From NCBI GenBank assembly GCA_023262965.1, contig JALQXX010000006.1, forward strand, positions 1 through 56,718: a DNA stretch of 56,718 bases, in the 5' to 3' direction. This stretch comes from Candidatus Marinamargulisbacteria bacterium (GTDB taxonomy: Bacteria > Margulisbacteria > Marinamargulisbacteria > UBA817). This document shows positions 47,005-55,932 of the stretch, one piece after another. The notes below the pieces were generated by a model, which saw only the letters and a list, made by a program, of their open reading frames with translations, did no database searches and was not told where the DNA came from. Position 1 is the stretch's first letter. Each line of letters starts with the position of its first letter. The translations under genes and the position numbers were made by a program.

Positions 47005-49090
47005 CCTAGCTGGCTGTGTCAGTACGGTAATTTTTTCAAATGACAGTACGGATTATGCGGTATTGGTATTGTCCCGTTTGAACGAGAAATCGGTGGTGGT
47101 TACCGGTAATCTTTCGGCTTTATGTATTGGTGATTATATTGAAGTGGTGGGGAAATGGGTGTCGCATCCGGTTCACAAAGAGCAATTTCAGGTTGCCAGT
47201 TACGCGGCAGTACTGCCCAAAAGTTTGGATGAATGGGTGTTGTTTTTTTCGTCAGGTGCCATTACAGGGGTTGGAAAAAGTGTGGCAAATCAATTGGTTG
47301 ATGCCTTTGGGGCCGATCTGATTGCCATTTTGGATAAAGATCCCAAGCAATTGTTGACCATTTCAGGGATTGGCGAAAAAAAATTGCAGCAAATAACCGA
47401 TTCCTGGCTAGCCCAACGGGAGCAATTGTCTTTTATGTCGTATTGTCTGGATCGGGGGGTCAGTATGGGGATCGCTAAGCGTATATGGGGGCATTGGAAT
47501 CGTGATGCCTTGGCTCAATGTCAAAAAAATCCCTACGCACTCATTGGTAAAATCACAGGAATCAATTTTAGTGTTGCCGATCGATTGGCCAATAGCGCTT
47601 TAGACAATTCGGATTATCGATTGAAGGCCTGCATTGAGGATATTTTTCGCGTATATGCGCAGACGGCTAATGTATGGATGAGTCAATCCGTACTACTCTC
47701 TGAAATTGGTCGCCGCATATCATGGCCAGACACGGTTATTGCTGAATCGGTACAACAATGCCTATTCACGGGCGATTTAGCTGCATTTAGAGATGGTGAC
47801 GTGGTGTGGATGACCACGCCCTTGAATCACTGTACCGAGCAAGCCATTCAAGCCAAAATGGCGACATTAATGGCCGAGCCGTCACTGGTTTCCTGCGATT
47901 CGGATCGTGCGGTGTCGTGGCTTCAATCCAAAATAACATCTCAGCTATCTTCCGACCAGTATGATGCACTGATGGGCATTTTGTGTCATAAAGTGGTGAT
48001 TTTATACGGTGGTCCGGGTACAGGGAAAACATCCATGTTACAAGCGGTGGTTCAAATTATGAAGCAAAAAACATCGCATGTTATTTGCATGGCCCCAACC
48101 GGTAAAGCGGCCAAGCGGTTGGGGGATAGTGTCAAATGTCGGGCATCTACCATTCATGCGCTGATGGATTATGATGAAAAGGCCCACGTATTGACGCCCA
48201 AACCATTAACATGTGACGTGTGTATTATTGATGAGATGAGTATGGTGGACATGTATTTATGGTTGGATGTCTTAAAAATGGTGCCGCCTCATGCGCGTTT
48301 AATTATGGTAGGCGACCCCAATCAATTGCCCAGTATCGGACCGGGTCAGGTGTTCCACGATATGATTCATCGATCCAAGATACCGTCATTTGAATTGGTT
48401 ACCAATCATCGACAGCAATCTCATCGCGGGATTCCCCAATTAGCCGCCACCATTTTGGTCAATCGTCCGATGTCCCGTGTGTCCGGAGGGGATTTAACGG
48501 GTATCCATTGCACAGAGGATCGGGATATCTTGCGTTATGTGGTTGAATTGGTGCAGTATCGCGCTAATGAAACCCATGGTGGAACGGTGCACGATATTCA
48601 GGTGCTGGCCCCCATTTACAAAGGGGAGTTGGGTTTCTTCCAGTTGAATCAGGTGTTGGCCGAAACCCTGCGGCCGATATCGGCGCCGGCCAATGCGTTT
48701 GTGGGGGGGGATCGGGTAATTCAATGTCGCAATAACTACAGCAAGCGATTGATGAATGGGGATATCGGGTATGTAAAAACAGTGAATTCGGATGGTATTA
48801 CCATTGATATCCATCAACGGGACATTGTGTTGGAGACGGTGGACATGGTGGACCTTCAATTGGCGTATGCGGTCTCCATTCATAAATTTCAAGGGTCCGA
48901 ATCCCCCATCATTATTTTACCTATCACACGACGCTGGTCGTATTTTATGTCAATTGGGGTGTTATACACGGCCGTTACCCGTGCTAAAACGCATTTGTAT
49001 GTGGTGGGCGATATGGGGGTATTCAGTGATATGATACGGAATGCCAAACACAATTATCGGCACACTGGACTGTGGCGGGAGCCATCCTAA
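46958..49090 (+). CDS. recD2: RecD2-type DNA helicase
   Basis: Superfamily 1B 5'-3' helicase, about 710 aa. An N-terminal OB-like part (VIFSNDSTDYAVLVL) is followed by helix-hairpin-helix units (LLTISGIGEKKLQQI), then the motor with Walker A GGPGTGKTS, CIIDEMSMVD, VGDPNQLPSIGPG and VSIHKFQGSE. No recB/recC neighbour exists, so it is the stand-alone RecD2 type. The start is uncertain: ATG 46958 or 46952, both inside the end of purH. Recombination or fork repair is the likely role. Confidence 0.93.
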   Translation: MAWQWYLQGFAISNINLAGCVSTVIFSNDSTDYAVLVLSRLNEKSVVVTGNLSALCIGDYIEVVGKWVSHPVHKEQFQVASYAAVLPKSLDEWVLFFSSGAITGVGKSVANQLVDAFGADLIAILDKDPKQLLTISGIGEKKLQQITDSWLAQREQLSFMSYCLDRGVSMGIAKRIWGHWNRDALAQCQKNPYALIGKITGINFSVADRLANSALDNSDYRLKACIEDIFRVYAQTANVWMSQSVLLSEIGRRISWPDTVIAESVQQCLFTGDLAAFRDGDVVWMTTPLNHCTEQAIQAKMATLMAEPSLVSCDSDRAVSWLQSKITSQLSSDQYDALMGILCHKVVILYGGPGTGKTSMLQAVVQIMKQKTSHVICMAPTGKAAKRLGDSVKCRASTIHALMDYDEKAHVLTPKPLTCDVCIIDEMSMVDMYLWLDVLKMVPPHARLIMVGDPNQLPSIGPGQVFHDMIHRSKIPSFELVTNHRQQSHRGIPQLAATILVNRPMSRVSGGDLTGIHCTEDRDILRYVVELVQYRANETHGGTVHDIQVLAPIYKGELGFFQLNQVLAETLRPISAPANAFVGGDRVIQCRNNYSKRLMNGDIGYVKTVNSDGITIDIHQRDIVLETVDMVDLQLAYAVSIHKFQGSESPIIILPITRRWSYFMSIGVLYTAVTRAKTHLYVVGDMGVFSDMIRNAKHNYRHTGLWREPS

Positions 49091-49121
49091 ACCAAAAATT
49101 GTATTCAAAAATACCCGTACC

Positions 49122-49150
49122 TTTACAAGGCGTTTATACCGTTTTATTAT
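49122..49150 (+). promoter_or_regulatory. predicted promoter of the TIGR03546/TIGR03545 pair
   Basis: TTTACA (49122-49127), 17-base spacer, TATTAT (49145-49150). The GTG start codon is 6 bases downstream. Confidence 0.55.
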
Positions 49151-49156
49151 TTCAGG

Positions 49157-49606
49157 GTGTTAACCGTTCTTCAGGGCCTATATGCCTGTGCTGTATTTAT
49201 GGTTCGGTATCGTTCACCGCACGCACTAGCGTTGGGGATTGCCTGCGGTGTTTGCTTTGGTCTTGTTCCCATTACCGTCATGTACCATGCCATTTTGGTT
49301 ATAGTGACTGTATTAATGCGCGTAAATTATTTGATTTTTTTAATAACAGCTGCTGCAACAATGGGGGTGGCCACGCAATTGTTTGGATTGGCGGACACGA
49401 TTGGTCACGCGGTGTTATCAAGCCCACTATTGCAGGGTCTGTTTATGATGCTAGCCAAATACCCCATCACCTTTGTGTTTTTATGGAACAACACCACCAT
49501 CATGGGGGGGTATATGATGGCTCTTTTTATGGGCCTACCCGTGTATGGGATTGCGCTATACAGTATGCGTAAAATCCGGCATCGTGTTCGGAGGCGATCG
49601 CATTAA
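49157..49606 (+). CDS. TIGR03546-family membrane protein (DUF2062-like)
   Basis: 149 aa with four or so hydrophobic helices, ALALGIACGVCFGLVPITVMY near residue 25, and a basic C-terminal tail. Size, helix layout and the gene immediately downstream match the TIGR03546 family, which is known to occur as a two-gene pair with TIGR03545 in outer-membrane bacteria. Function is unknown. The GTG start fits a leaderless transcript. Confidence 0.7.
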   Translation: MLTVLQGLYACAVFMVRYRSPHALALGIACGVCFGLVPITVMYHAILVIVTVLMRVNYLIFLITAAATMGVATQLFGLADTIGHAVLSSPLLQGLFMMLAKYPITFVFLWNNTTIMGGYMMALFMGLPVYGIALYSMRKIRHRVRRRSH

Positions 49607-49607
49607 C

Positions 49608-51167
49608 ATGCAAAAATCACTACAATATGGGATTATTTTTTCACTGCTATTTTTTGGGGTGTTTTTTACCCTTGATAATTATATTATTCGGTACTATATC
49701 GTTGATTATTTACAAGATCGTCTTGGAAAAACCGTGTATTTGGATTCGGTTTCCATACAGTACATGCCAAAGCTGGTGGTCACATTGTGGGAGATAATGA
49801 TTCCCAATCCCTATGGCGACAACTACATTGTTCGATCCGATGATGTCACCATCACGATCCATTGGTTGGCGTTGTTGCAAAAACGTCTGGTGATTGATTC
49901 GATCGCTTCCACATCAACGGTGTTTTTTGATACAACAACCCGAACCATTTCCATAAACGATCGAGTTCGACCCACGGTACCAGTAACCATCCCATCACTA
50001 TTGCCCCTGTCATGGGATATGGACGATGGATTGGATCCCAATCCCGCTGCAACGACCCCCGATGTCACGGTGGCTATGGCCAGCATTAACGCATCTGCGG
50101 ATACCATTCGCGATGAGGCCCAAACCATTCAGTCATTATTGGATGCCCTTCCGTCGCCATCGGACCTTACCCTAGCCAAAGCGGTGGAAAACCGCTTAAT
50201 GGACGCCCAAACCCGTATGGCGGATTTGGCCAATCAGTATGACCAATTGAACCAGGATTATCAGGCATTTCACGAGGCTATGGGTGACTCATTAACACAG
50301 GTGCCGTCAAGCAATGCCGTCCATATGGCCACCCAGTCATCCGTATTGGTTCCTGTAATGGATGATTTTATGATGCAATTACGTGCGATTGCCAACCAAT
50401 TAACCCAACCCACTCGGGGAAACATCTACACTTTTGGGGCATCGGTTTTTCCGGCTGTTTGGATTAAATCCATTACCATCAATACGCCTGAAGCCAATGA
50501 TTACTTAAGGGTGTCCAATATTACGGGTGATCCCGAACTCTTCAAACAGTTTTCATTCTATTTTCACAAAAAGTCCCCCCCCATTATACCATCGATGGTT
50601 ATTACGGGGGTGTACGACACGGATTCGGTGGTGTTATCGGGTGGGGTAGCCAATGGCATCATACCCTCCATGACGATATACAACACCGACGCGTATAATA
50701 TTCTTTTGGCGGATAATACGGCATGGTCGGCAACGTTCAATGGTCGTATAGGCCTATCCTCTGCCCAGGCCACATTACGGGTAACGGTACCGGACCCATC
50801 GTACAAATTGCTTAATAAACAATCTGTTTTTACGCCATTATCCTATTTATTGCCATTAATTAATCATATTCCAGTCGATATGACCCTATCTGCTCAGTAT
50901 CACAACGGGCAGAGCACAACAACCATTGATTCATCGGCATTGGATGTGATTGACCGGGTAAAACGGATGGGGATTATTCCGACGGGGGGTATGTACGGAG
51001 TGATGCCTGGTGCTGTAACGCAACAAAAAATAGCTTTGTCACGGTTTGAAAAACACTTTGCTAAGCGGAATACGCAGCTCAAACAGCAGTTGGATGTGCT
51101 GAATGCGCATTACCAGGCCATTCAATCTGCGTATGCTCGTGCGACACAGTCCCCTGAGCAAAATTAA
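49608..51167 (+). CDS. TIGR03545-family AsmA-like protein
   Basis: 519 aa. One N-terminal membrane anchor (about residues 7-25) is followed by a large, mainly beta region with repeated amphipathic strands, resembling AsmA/TamB-type envelope proteins. A helical insert (about 150-240) is also present. The gene begins one base after its TIGR03546 partner. GGAGG lies 13 bases upstream. A role in lipid or outer-membrane homeostasis is inferred from the AsmA resemblance only. Confidence 0.7.
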   Translation: MQKSLQYGIIFSLLFFGVFFTLDNYIIRYYIVDYLQDRLGKTVYLDSVSIQYMPKLVVTLWEIMIPNPYGDNYIVRSDDVTITIHWLALLQKRLVIDSIASTSTVFFDTTTRTISINDRVRPTVPVTIPSLLPLSWDMDDGLDPNPAATTPDVTVAMASINASADTIRDEAQTIQSLLDALPSPSDLTLAKAVENRLMDAQTRMADLANQYDQLNQDYQAFHEAMGDSLTQVPSSNAVHMATQSSVLVPVMDDFMMQLRAIANQLTQPTRGNIYTFGASVFPAVWIKSITINTPEANDYLRVSNITGDPELFKQFSFYFHKKSPPIIPSMVITGVYDTDSVVLSGGVANGIIPSMTIYNTDAYNILLADNTAWSATFNGRIGLSSAQATLRVTVPDPSYKLLNKQSVFTPLSYLLPLINHIPVDMTLSAQYHNGQSTTTIDSSALDVIDRVKRMGIIPTGGMYGVMPGAVTQQKIALSRFEKHFAKRNTQLKQQLDVLNAHYQAIQSAYARATQSPEQN

Positions 51168-51985
51168 GACGTGGGGAATGGGCGAACGGGAAGGGCGACC
51201 TGTGTTAATGCGGTTTTGATATCCGGTATGGTTAGGTGCCCAAAATGCAATAGCGATGCCAAAAGAGCCGCATCCACGTGATGAAGAACGTCGGTAATGT
51301 GGGATAATCTACCCGCGCCACCGGATGCAATAACGGGCAATGATACCGTATTTTTGACGCGCGTGAGCAAGTCAATATCGTAACCGTCTCGCGTGCCATC
51401 GCGATCCATCGATGTCAGTAAAATTTCACCGGCCCCCAATTTTTCGGCGTATTGAATCCACTGTAGGGCATCGATTCCCAAATCGGTGCGACCGCCATGG
51501 GAATATACCGTTGCCAGGGTATGGGTTGTTGCCGCTAAATGAGATAGTGCTGGTGGGGGCGTCACGCCACTGGGGCCATTCGGGCATCGTTTAACGTCAA
51601 CGGCGAGCACAATGCACTGCGATCCAAAGTGGCGTGCCGCATCTTGAATCAAGGTGGGATTATGCAAAGCCGCCGTATTCAATGATACTTTATCCGCGCC
51701 TAAATTCAATATAGCTTGAATCATATCCAAATTATTGATGCCCCCCCCCACAGTAAATGGAATATAAATAGCCTTGGCAATATCCCGCACCAAATCCATC
51801 AGCAATACGCGCTTATCGGATGATGCGGTAATATCCAAAAACACCAATTCATCCGCCCCGGAATCGGCATAGGCGGTGGCCAAAGCAATGGGGTCGCCAG
51901 CATCGGTAATATTAATAAAATTGGTTCCCTTAACCACGCGGCCTTTATCGATATCCAGGCAGGGAATAATCCGCTTTGTAATCAC
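51164..51985 (-). CDS. hisF: imidazole glycerol phosphate synthase subunit HisF
   Basis: Cyclase subunit of the histidine pathway, 273 aa, slightly long. RIIPCLDIDKGRVVKG, FTVGGGI, the first catalytic Asp in LDI, and the second in LTSMDRDGTRDGYD are present. A 10-20 residue insert (PNGPSGVTPPPA) sits mid-protein. It is downstream of fmt with a 4-base overlap. hisH is not adjacent. Confidence 0.96.
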   Translation of the reverse strand: MITKRIIPCLDIDKGRVVKGTNFINITDAGDPIALATAYADSGADELVFLDITASSDKRVLLMDLVRDIAKAIYIPFTVGGGINNLDMIQAILNLGADKVSLNTAALHNPTLIQDAARHFGSQCIVLAVDVKRCPNGPSGVTPPPALSHLAATTHTLATVYSHGGRTDLGIDALQWIQYAEKLGAGEILLTSMDRDGTRDGYDIDLLTRVKNTVSLPVIASGGAGRLSHITDVLHHVDAALLASLLHFGHLTIPDIKTALTQVALPVRPFPTS

Positions 51986-52842
51986 AGTAAGGCTCCATTG
52001 GGGTGCCCCAATAAATAATCGGTATAGGTCATAACAGGCTTGCCTTCGGGTTGGACCTTGGTCAGCACCAATTTCCCATGATCCAGCGTGGATTCAATCA
52101 ATTTAATGCGTTTATTGTGATGCATAACATAGGCCCCGGGTTTGGGAGAGAAGGCCCGAATCTGATTATGAATAGCCATAGGGTCCGCATGCACATCCAC
52201 CTGCAAATCCGATGGCACTATTTTTTGGGTGTACGTGGCGGCGGCATGGTCCTGAGGGTGACCGGTTAGGTGCCCCCTTAAAAAGCGCGTATGAATAAAT
52301 TCCACACAGGCCGATGCGCTACATGTTGCTAAAGTTGCGGTTAAGCTGGCCAAATTATCGGTAGGGGCAATGGGCACCCGATTTACCTGCAAAATATCGC
52401 CTTCATCCAAACGATCGTTCATGCGAATGAGGGTGATGCCGGTTTCGGTGTCACCAGCCAAAAGAGCCGTATGAATGGGGGATGCCCCCCGGTATTGGGG
52501 CAATACCGATGAATGACTGTTCACACACACATAGTGATTGGTTATGGTTGCAGGAATAAGGCGCCCGTAGGCAACCACCACAATAAGGGTGGGTTCGATG
52601 GATTGAATGATGGGCACCAGTTCCGCAGCGGATTCCGGTGTTTGTACCGGAATGGCATGGTCACAGGCCCATTGCTTTACCGGCGATGGCGACACCTGCT
52701 TACGCCGTCCACGTGGCCGGTCGGGCATGGTAATAACAAGGGCCACAGCCTTCGGGTATTCGGCAACCAATGCCGCCAGTGTTGGCACTGCAAAATCGGG
52801 TGTTCCCATAAATACAATGCGTAGTGGGGTTATGATTGACAT
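51982..52842 (-). CDS. fmt: methionyl-tRNA formyltransferase
   Basis: Formylates initiator Met-tRNA, 286 aa, shorter than the usual 310-320, mainly in the C-terminal OB domain. RIVFMGTPDFAVPTL and NSHSSVLPQYRGASPI (catalytic Asn/His) are clear. LDEGDIL matches the family. It is between ilvA (13-base overlap) and hisF. Confidence 0.93.
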   Translation of the reverse strand: MSIITPLRIVFMGTPDFAVPTLAALVAEYPKAVALVITMPDRPRGRRKQVSPSPVKQWACDHAIPVQTPESAAELVPIIQSIEPTLIVVVAYGRLIPATITNHYVCVNSHSSVLPQYRGASPIHTALLAGDTETGITLIRMNDRLDEGDILQVNRVPIAPTDNLASLTATLATCSASACVEFIHTRFLRGHLTGHPQDHAAATYTQKIVPSDLQVDVHADPMAIHNQIRAFSPKPGAYVMHHNKRIKLIESTLDHGKLVLTKVQPEGKPVMTYTDYLLGHPNGALL

Positions 52843-54356
52843 AAGAATGTGCGAACCGCGGGATTATCGGTTTCATCCACGTACGAAAAACCAATGGCGT
52901 TAAGGGTGTTATAGACGGTATCCAATGATGTGGCGGGAGGGATATCAAAGCCCACCAAAACACGGCCAAATGCGGCACCATGATTGCGGTAATGAAACAG
53001 TGAAATGGTCCAGTCATCGTTTAACCCGTTTAAAAATTCCAATAATGCGCCCGGCCGTTCGGGAAAATGATAGCGAAACACACGCTCATGTAACCGCCGC
53101 TGTGTGGGGATTCCCCCTATCATATGACGAATATGAATTTTAGCGCATTCATTTTGGGATAAGTCATAAAAGGAATAGCCTTTTTTAGCAAAATCACTCA
53201 TAAACTGCGGATCATCGGGATTGGATTCAATGCCCACAAACACAAAGGCATTATCATCCGATTGAAATCGATAATTGAATTCGGTAATGGTTTGCTTGCC
53301 AATGGCATGGCAAAATGCCCGCAATGCCCCGGGTTTTTCGGGGATCGTGACGGCTAGAAGGTGTTCACGATGATCGTTGCTATCGGTGCGCTCGGCAATA
53401 TGGCGCAGACGATCAAAATTCATATTGGCGCCACAGGCAATGGTAACGATGGTTTTATCGCGTAGGTTGTGGGTTTTTATCCACTGTTTAGCCCCAGCCC
53501 ACGATAAGGCGCCGGCCGGTTCCACAATCACGCGATATTCTTCGTAAATATCTTTAATAGCGGCGCAAATGGCATCGGTTGTTACGGTAATGGCCGCATC
53601 CAATTGGCCTTGAATGACGTGAAACGGTCGTTCACCGATTTGTTTAACAGCCACACCATCGGCAAAAATACCCACACTGTCCAACATCACACGTTTGTTG
53701 GCCTCAAGTGCCGCATTCAAACAATTGGATGTATCGGGCTCTACCGCAATAATCTGGGTTTGGGGGGACAGCTGCTTAAAAACGGCTAGAATCCCCGCCA
53801 AAAGCCCACCACCACCAACCGCTACAAATACATAATCAATGGGTGTGGTGAGTTGGTTTAAGATTTCAAGGGCAATGGTGCCCTGTCCGGCAATCACATC
53901 CCAGTCATCGTAGGGGTGAATGAATGTCAGCTGATGACGATTGGCTAAATCCTGAGCGTGTGTATACGCCTCATCATACGAGTCGCCATGCAAAACAACT
54001 TGGCCACCCAATGCACGCACCGCATTCACTTTAATTGATGGTGTGGTTTGAGGCATAACAATGGTCGCATCAATCCCCAATTGGGATGCGGATAAGGCGA
54101 CGCCTTGCGCGTGATTGCCGGCAGAAGCGGTAATAATACCCGACAATCGGTTTTGGGCCGATAATTGCCGTATTTTGTTATACGCGCCACGGCATTTAAA
54201 CGAAAATACGGGCTGTTGGTCCTCCCGTTTGGCGAAGCAGGTATTCTGGTATTTTTGGGAGAGCATGGGCATAGGCGATAGCGGTGTTAGAATCGCGGCC
54301 CCGCTCACATCGGCCGAAACAATGGATTGAAATAATGCACTACTGTCCACGCTCAT
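52830..54356 (-). CDS. ilvA: threonine dehydratase, biosynthetic (long form)
   Basis: Makes 2-oxobutanoate for isoleucine synthesis, 508 aa. PLP Lys is in FSFKCRGAYNK, and the Gly-rich AVGGGGLLAG loop is present. Two ACT-like regulatory modules follow (around residues 325-405 and 420-500, with IPEKPGALRAF and FPERPGALLEF). The long form is normally feedback-inhibited by isoleucine. The ATG at 54356 begins MSVDSSAL. Confidence 0.95.
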   Translation of the reverse strand: MSVDSSALFQSIVSADVSGAAILTPLSPMPMLSQKYQNTCFAKREDQQPVFSFKCRGAYNKIRQLSAQNRLSGIITASAGNHAQGVALSASQLGIDATIVMPQTTPSIKVNAVRALGGQVVLHGDSYDEAYTHAQDLANRHQLTFIHPYDDWDVIAGQGTIALEILNQLTTPIDYVFVAVGGGGLLAGILAVFKQLSPQTQIIAVEPDTSNCLNAALEANKRVMLDSVGIFADGVAVKQIGERPFHVIQGQLDAAITVTTDAICAAIKDIYEEYRVIVEPAGALSWAGAKQWIKTHNLRDKTIVTIACGANMNFDRLRHIAERTDSNDHREHLLAVTIPEKPGALRAFCHAIGKQTITEFNYRFQSDDNAFVFVGIESNPDDPQFMSDFAKKGYSFYDLSQNECAKIHIRHMIGGIPTQRRLHERVFRYHFPERPGALLEFLNGLNDDWTISLFHYRNHGAAFGRVLVGFDIPPATSLDTVYNTLNAIGFSYVDETDNPAVRTFLCQS

Positions 54357-54401
54357 CAGTATACTTAGGAATCCGGTATTTGAATACCCAAATTGAGGAC
54401 C

Positions 54402-54430
54402 TTGCATTTGGTGGCGTTGGGCGATACAGT
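54402..54430 (+). promoter_or_regulatory. predicted promoter of der
   Basis: TTGCAT (54402-54407), 17-base spacer, TACAGT (54425-54430). The ATG is 8 bases downstream. Confidence 0.45.
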
Positions 54431-54438
54431 GATACTCA

Positions 54439-55758
54439 ATGAAACATGTTGTGATTATTGGGCGCCCCAATGTGGGAAAGTCCACCTTTATTAATCGATT
54501 ACTGGGTGAAAATGCGGCCATTACGGCTCGAGAAGATGGGGTTACCCGGGATGTTCGGTATTTTGATCAAGTATGGAATGGTAAATCGTTTCGAATATGC
54601 GATTCGGGCGGGGTTGTTTATACAAAAAACCCAAAAAATCCATACCAATCGCATATTAATGCCGTTATTGAGTCTGAATTAACCAAAGCGCATACGATTT
54701 TATTTATGGTGGATGTTACCGAACCGGATCATCCCGATGATTTTGAGATTCGCTCTCATTTACGACCGTATTTAAACAAGACCATTTTGGTGGTCACCAA
54801 AGCGGACAATGCGGATCGTATGCGCGAGAGTCAGGTGTTTTTTTCGTACGGGTTTTCGCAGATGTTTGCGGTATCGGCTATGCAAAATACGGGGGTGGGG
54901 GATTTGTTGGATGCGGTTGTGATGAATTTGTCTGAACAGGAGGTCGTGCCGGAAGATCGGATTCAAATGGCCTTAATTGGCAAACCCAATGCCGGTAAAT
55001 CATCGTTGTTTAATGGCATATTCAATCAGCCCAAAGCCATTGTGGATCATCGCATGGGCACCACTCGGGATGTCAACACATCAATCATCACCTTGGACAA
55101 TCACCGCATTGAGGTTATGGATACGGCGGGATTGCGGCGTCAGCGTAATGTTACCGATACCATTGAGTATTTTTCGATTATTCGAACAGAAAAGGCGATT
55201 GAGCGTGCTGATATCGTCGTGTTTTTGCTGGATGCCCAAACCTTACTCACCGATCAAGACAAAAAAATTCTAGGCCATATTCTAGACAAAAATAAAAACC
55301 TTATTGTTTTTGTTAATAAATGGGATTTATTGGATCGTAACGATCATACCCGTAGCGATATTATTCGTATAGTGACCCATGAGATGCCCGCCCTTGCGGA
55401 TTATCCGATTATTATGGGGTCTGCGGTGGACAAGCACAATATTCACACGTTGTTAACCACGGTTATTGATGTGGTCACGGCATCGGAGCATCGGGTACAG
55501 ACGTCGGAACTCAACCAGTTTTTGGAGCGGTTTTTTGCCAGTGCGCAGCCGCCGTCTAAAAAAGGCAAGTTATTTAAAGTATTTTACGCTACACAAATTG
55601 GTGTGCGGCCGCCTCGAATTGTTGTGAAGGTAAACGATAAGAATTTGCTAACCAAACCCTTTTTACGGCGTTTTGAACGTGCGTTTAGGGAATTTTTTCC
55701 TCATTCAACGGGAGTGGGGATTTATTTTGATTTTCAATCAAAGGTGCCTCGGGATTAA
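54439..55758 (+). CDS. der: ribosome-associated GTPase Der (EngA)
   Basis: Double-GTPase needed for 50S ribosome assembly, 439 aa. The first G domain has GRPNVGKST and a switch II of DSGG rather than the usual DTGG. The second has GKPNAGKSS, DTAGL and NKWD. A C-terminal KH-like domain (from about 350) ends the protein. It is transcribed away from ilvA. Confidence 0.96.
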   Translation: MKHVVIIGRPNVGKSTFINRLLGENAAITAREDGVTRDVRYFDQVWNGKSFRICDSGGVVYTKNPKNPYQSHINAVIESELTKAHTILFMVDVTEPDHPDDFEIRSHLRPYLNKTILVVTKADNADRMRESQVFFSYGFSQMFAVSAMQNTGVGDLLDAVVMNLSEQEVVPEDRIQMALIGKPNAGKSSLFNGIFNQPKAIVDHRMGTTRDVNTSIITLDNHRIEVMDTAGLRRQRNVTDTIEYFSIIRTEKAIERADIVVFLLDAQTLLTDQDKKILGHILDKNKNLIVFVNKWDLLDRNDHTRSDIIRIVTHEMPALADYPIIMGSAVDKHNIHTLLTTVIDVVTASEHRVQTSELNQFLERFFASAQPPSKKGKLFKVFYATQIGVRPPRIVVKVNDKNLLTKPFLRRFERAFREFFPHSTGVGIYFDFQSKVPRD

Positions 55759-55890
55759 GTTTTTTGTGAATGCGGAGATATTGACAAGTCGGTCATAATA
55801 CTGTAATTTACAATGGATGATTAAATCCCACTTTGCAACCGATTGGTGTTTATTTGATTATAAAAAGTTTTTAAAAAATATTGTTTTAAT

Positions 55891-55920
55891 TTGCTTGTTT
55901 GTGGGAATAAGCATGATACT
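55891..55920 (+). promoter_or_regulatory. possible promoter of the right-edge gene
   Basis: TTGCTT (55891-55896), 18-base spacer, GATACT (55915-55920), immediately before the SD. The 55759-55932 gap is AT-rich. A second consensus TTGACA at 55791-55796 has no well-spaced -10 partner. Confidence 0.35.
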
Positions 55921-55932
55921 AAGGAGTGTGTA

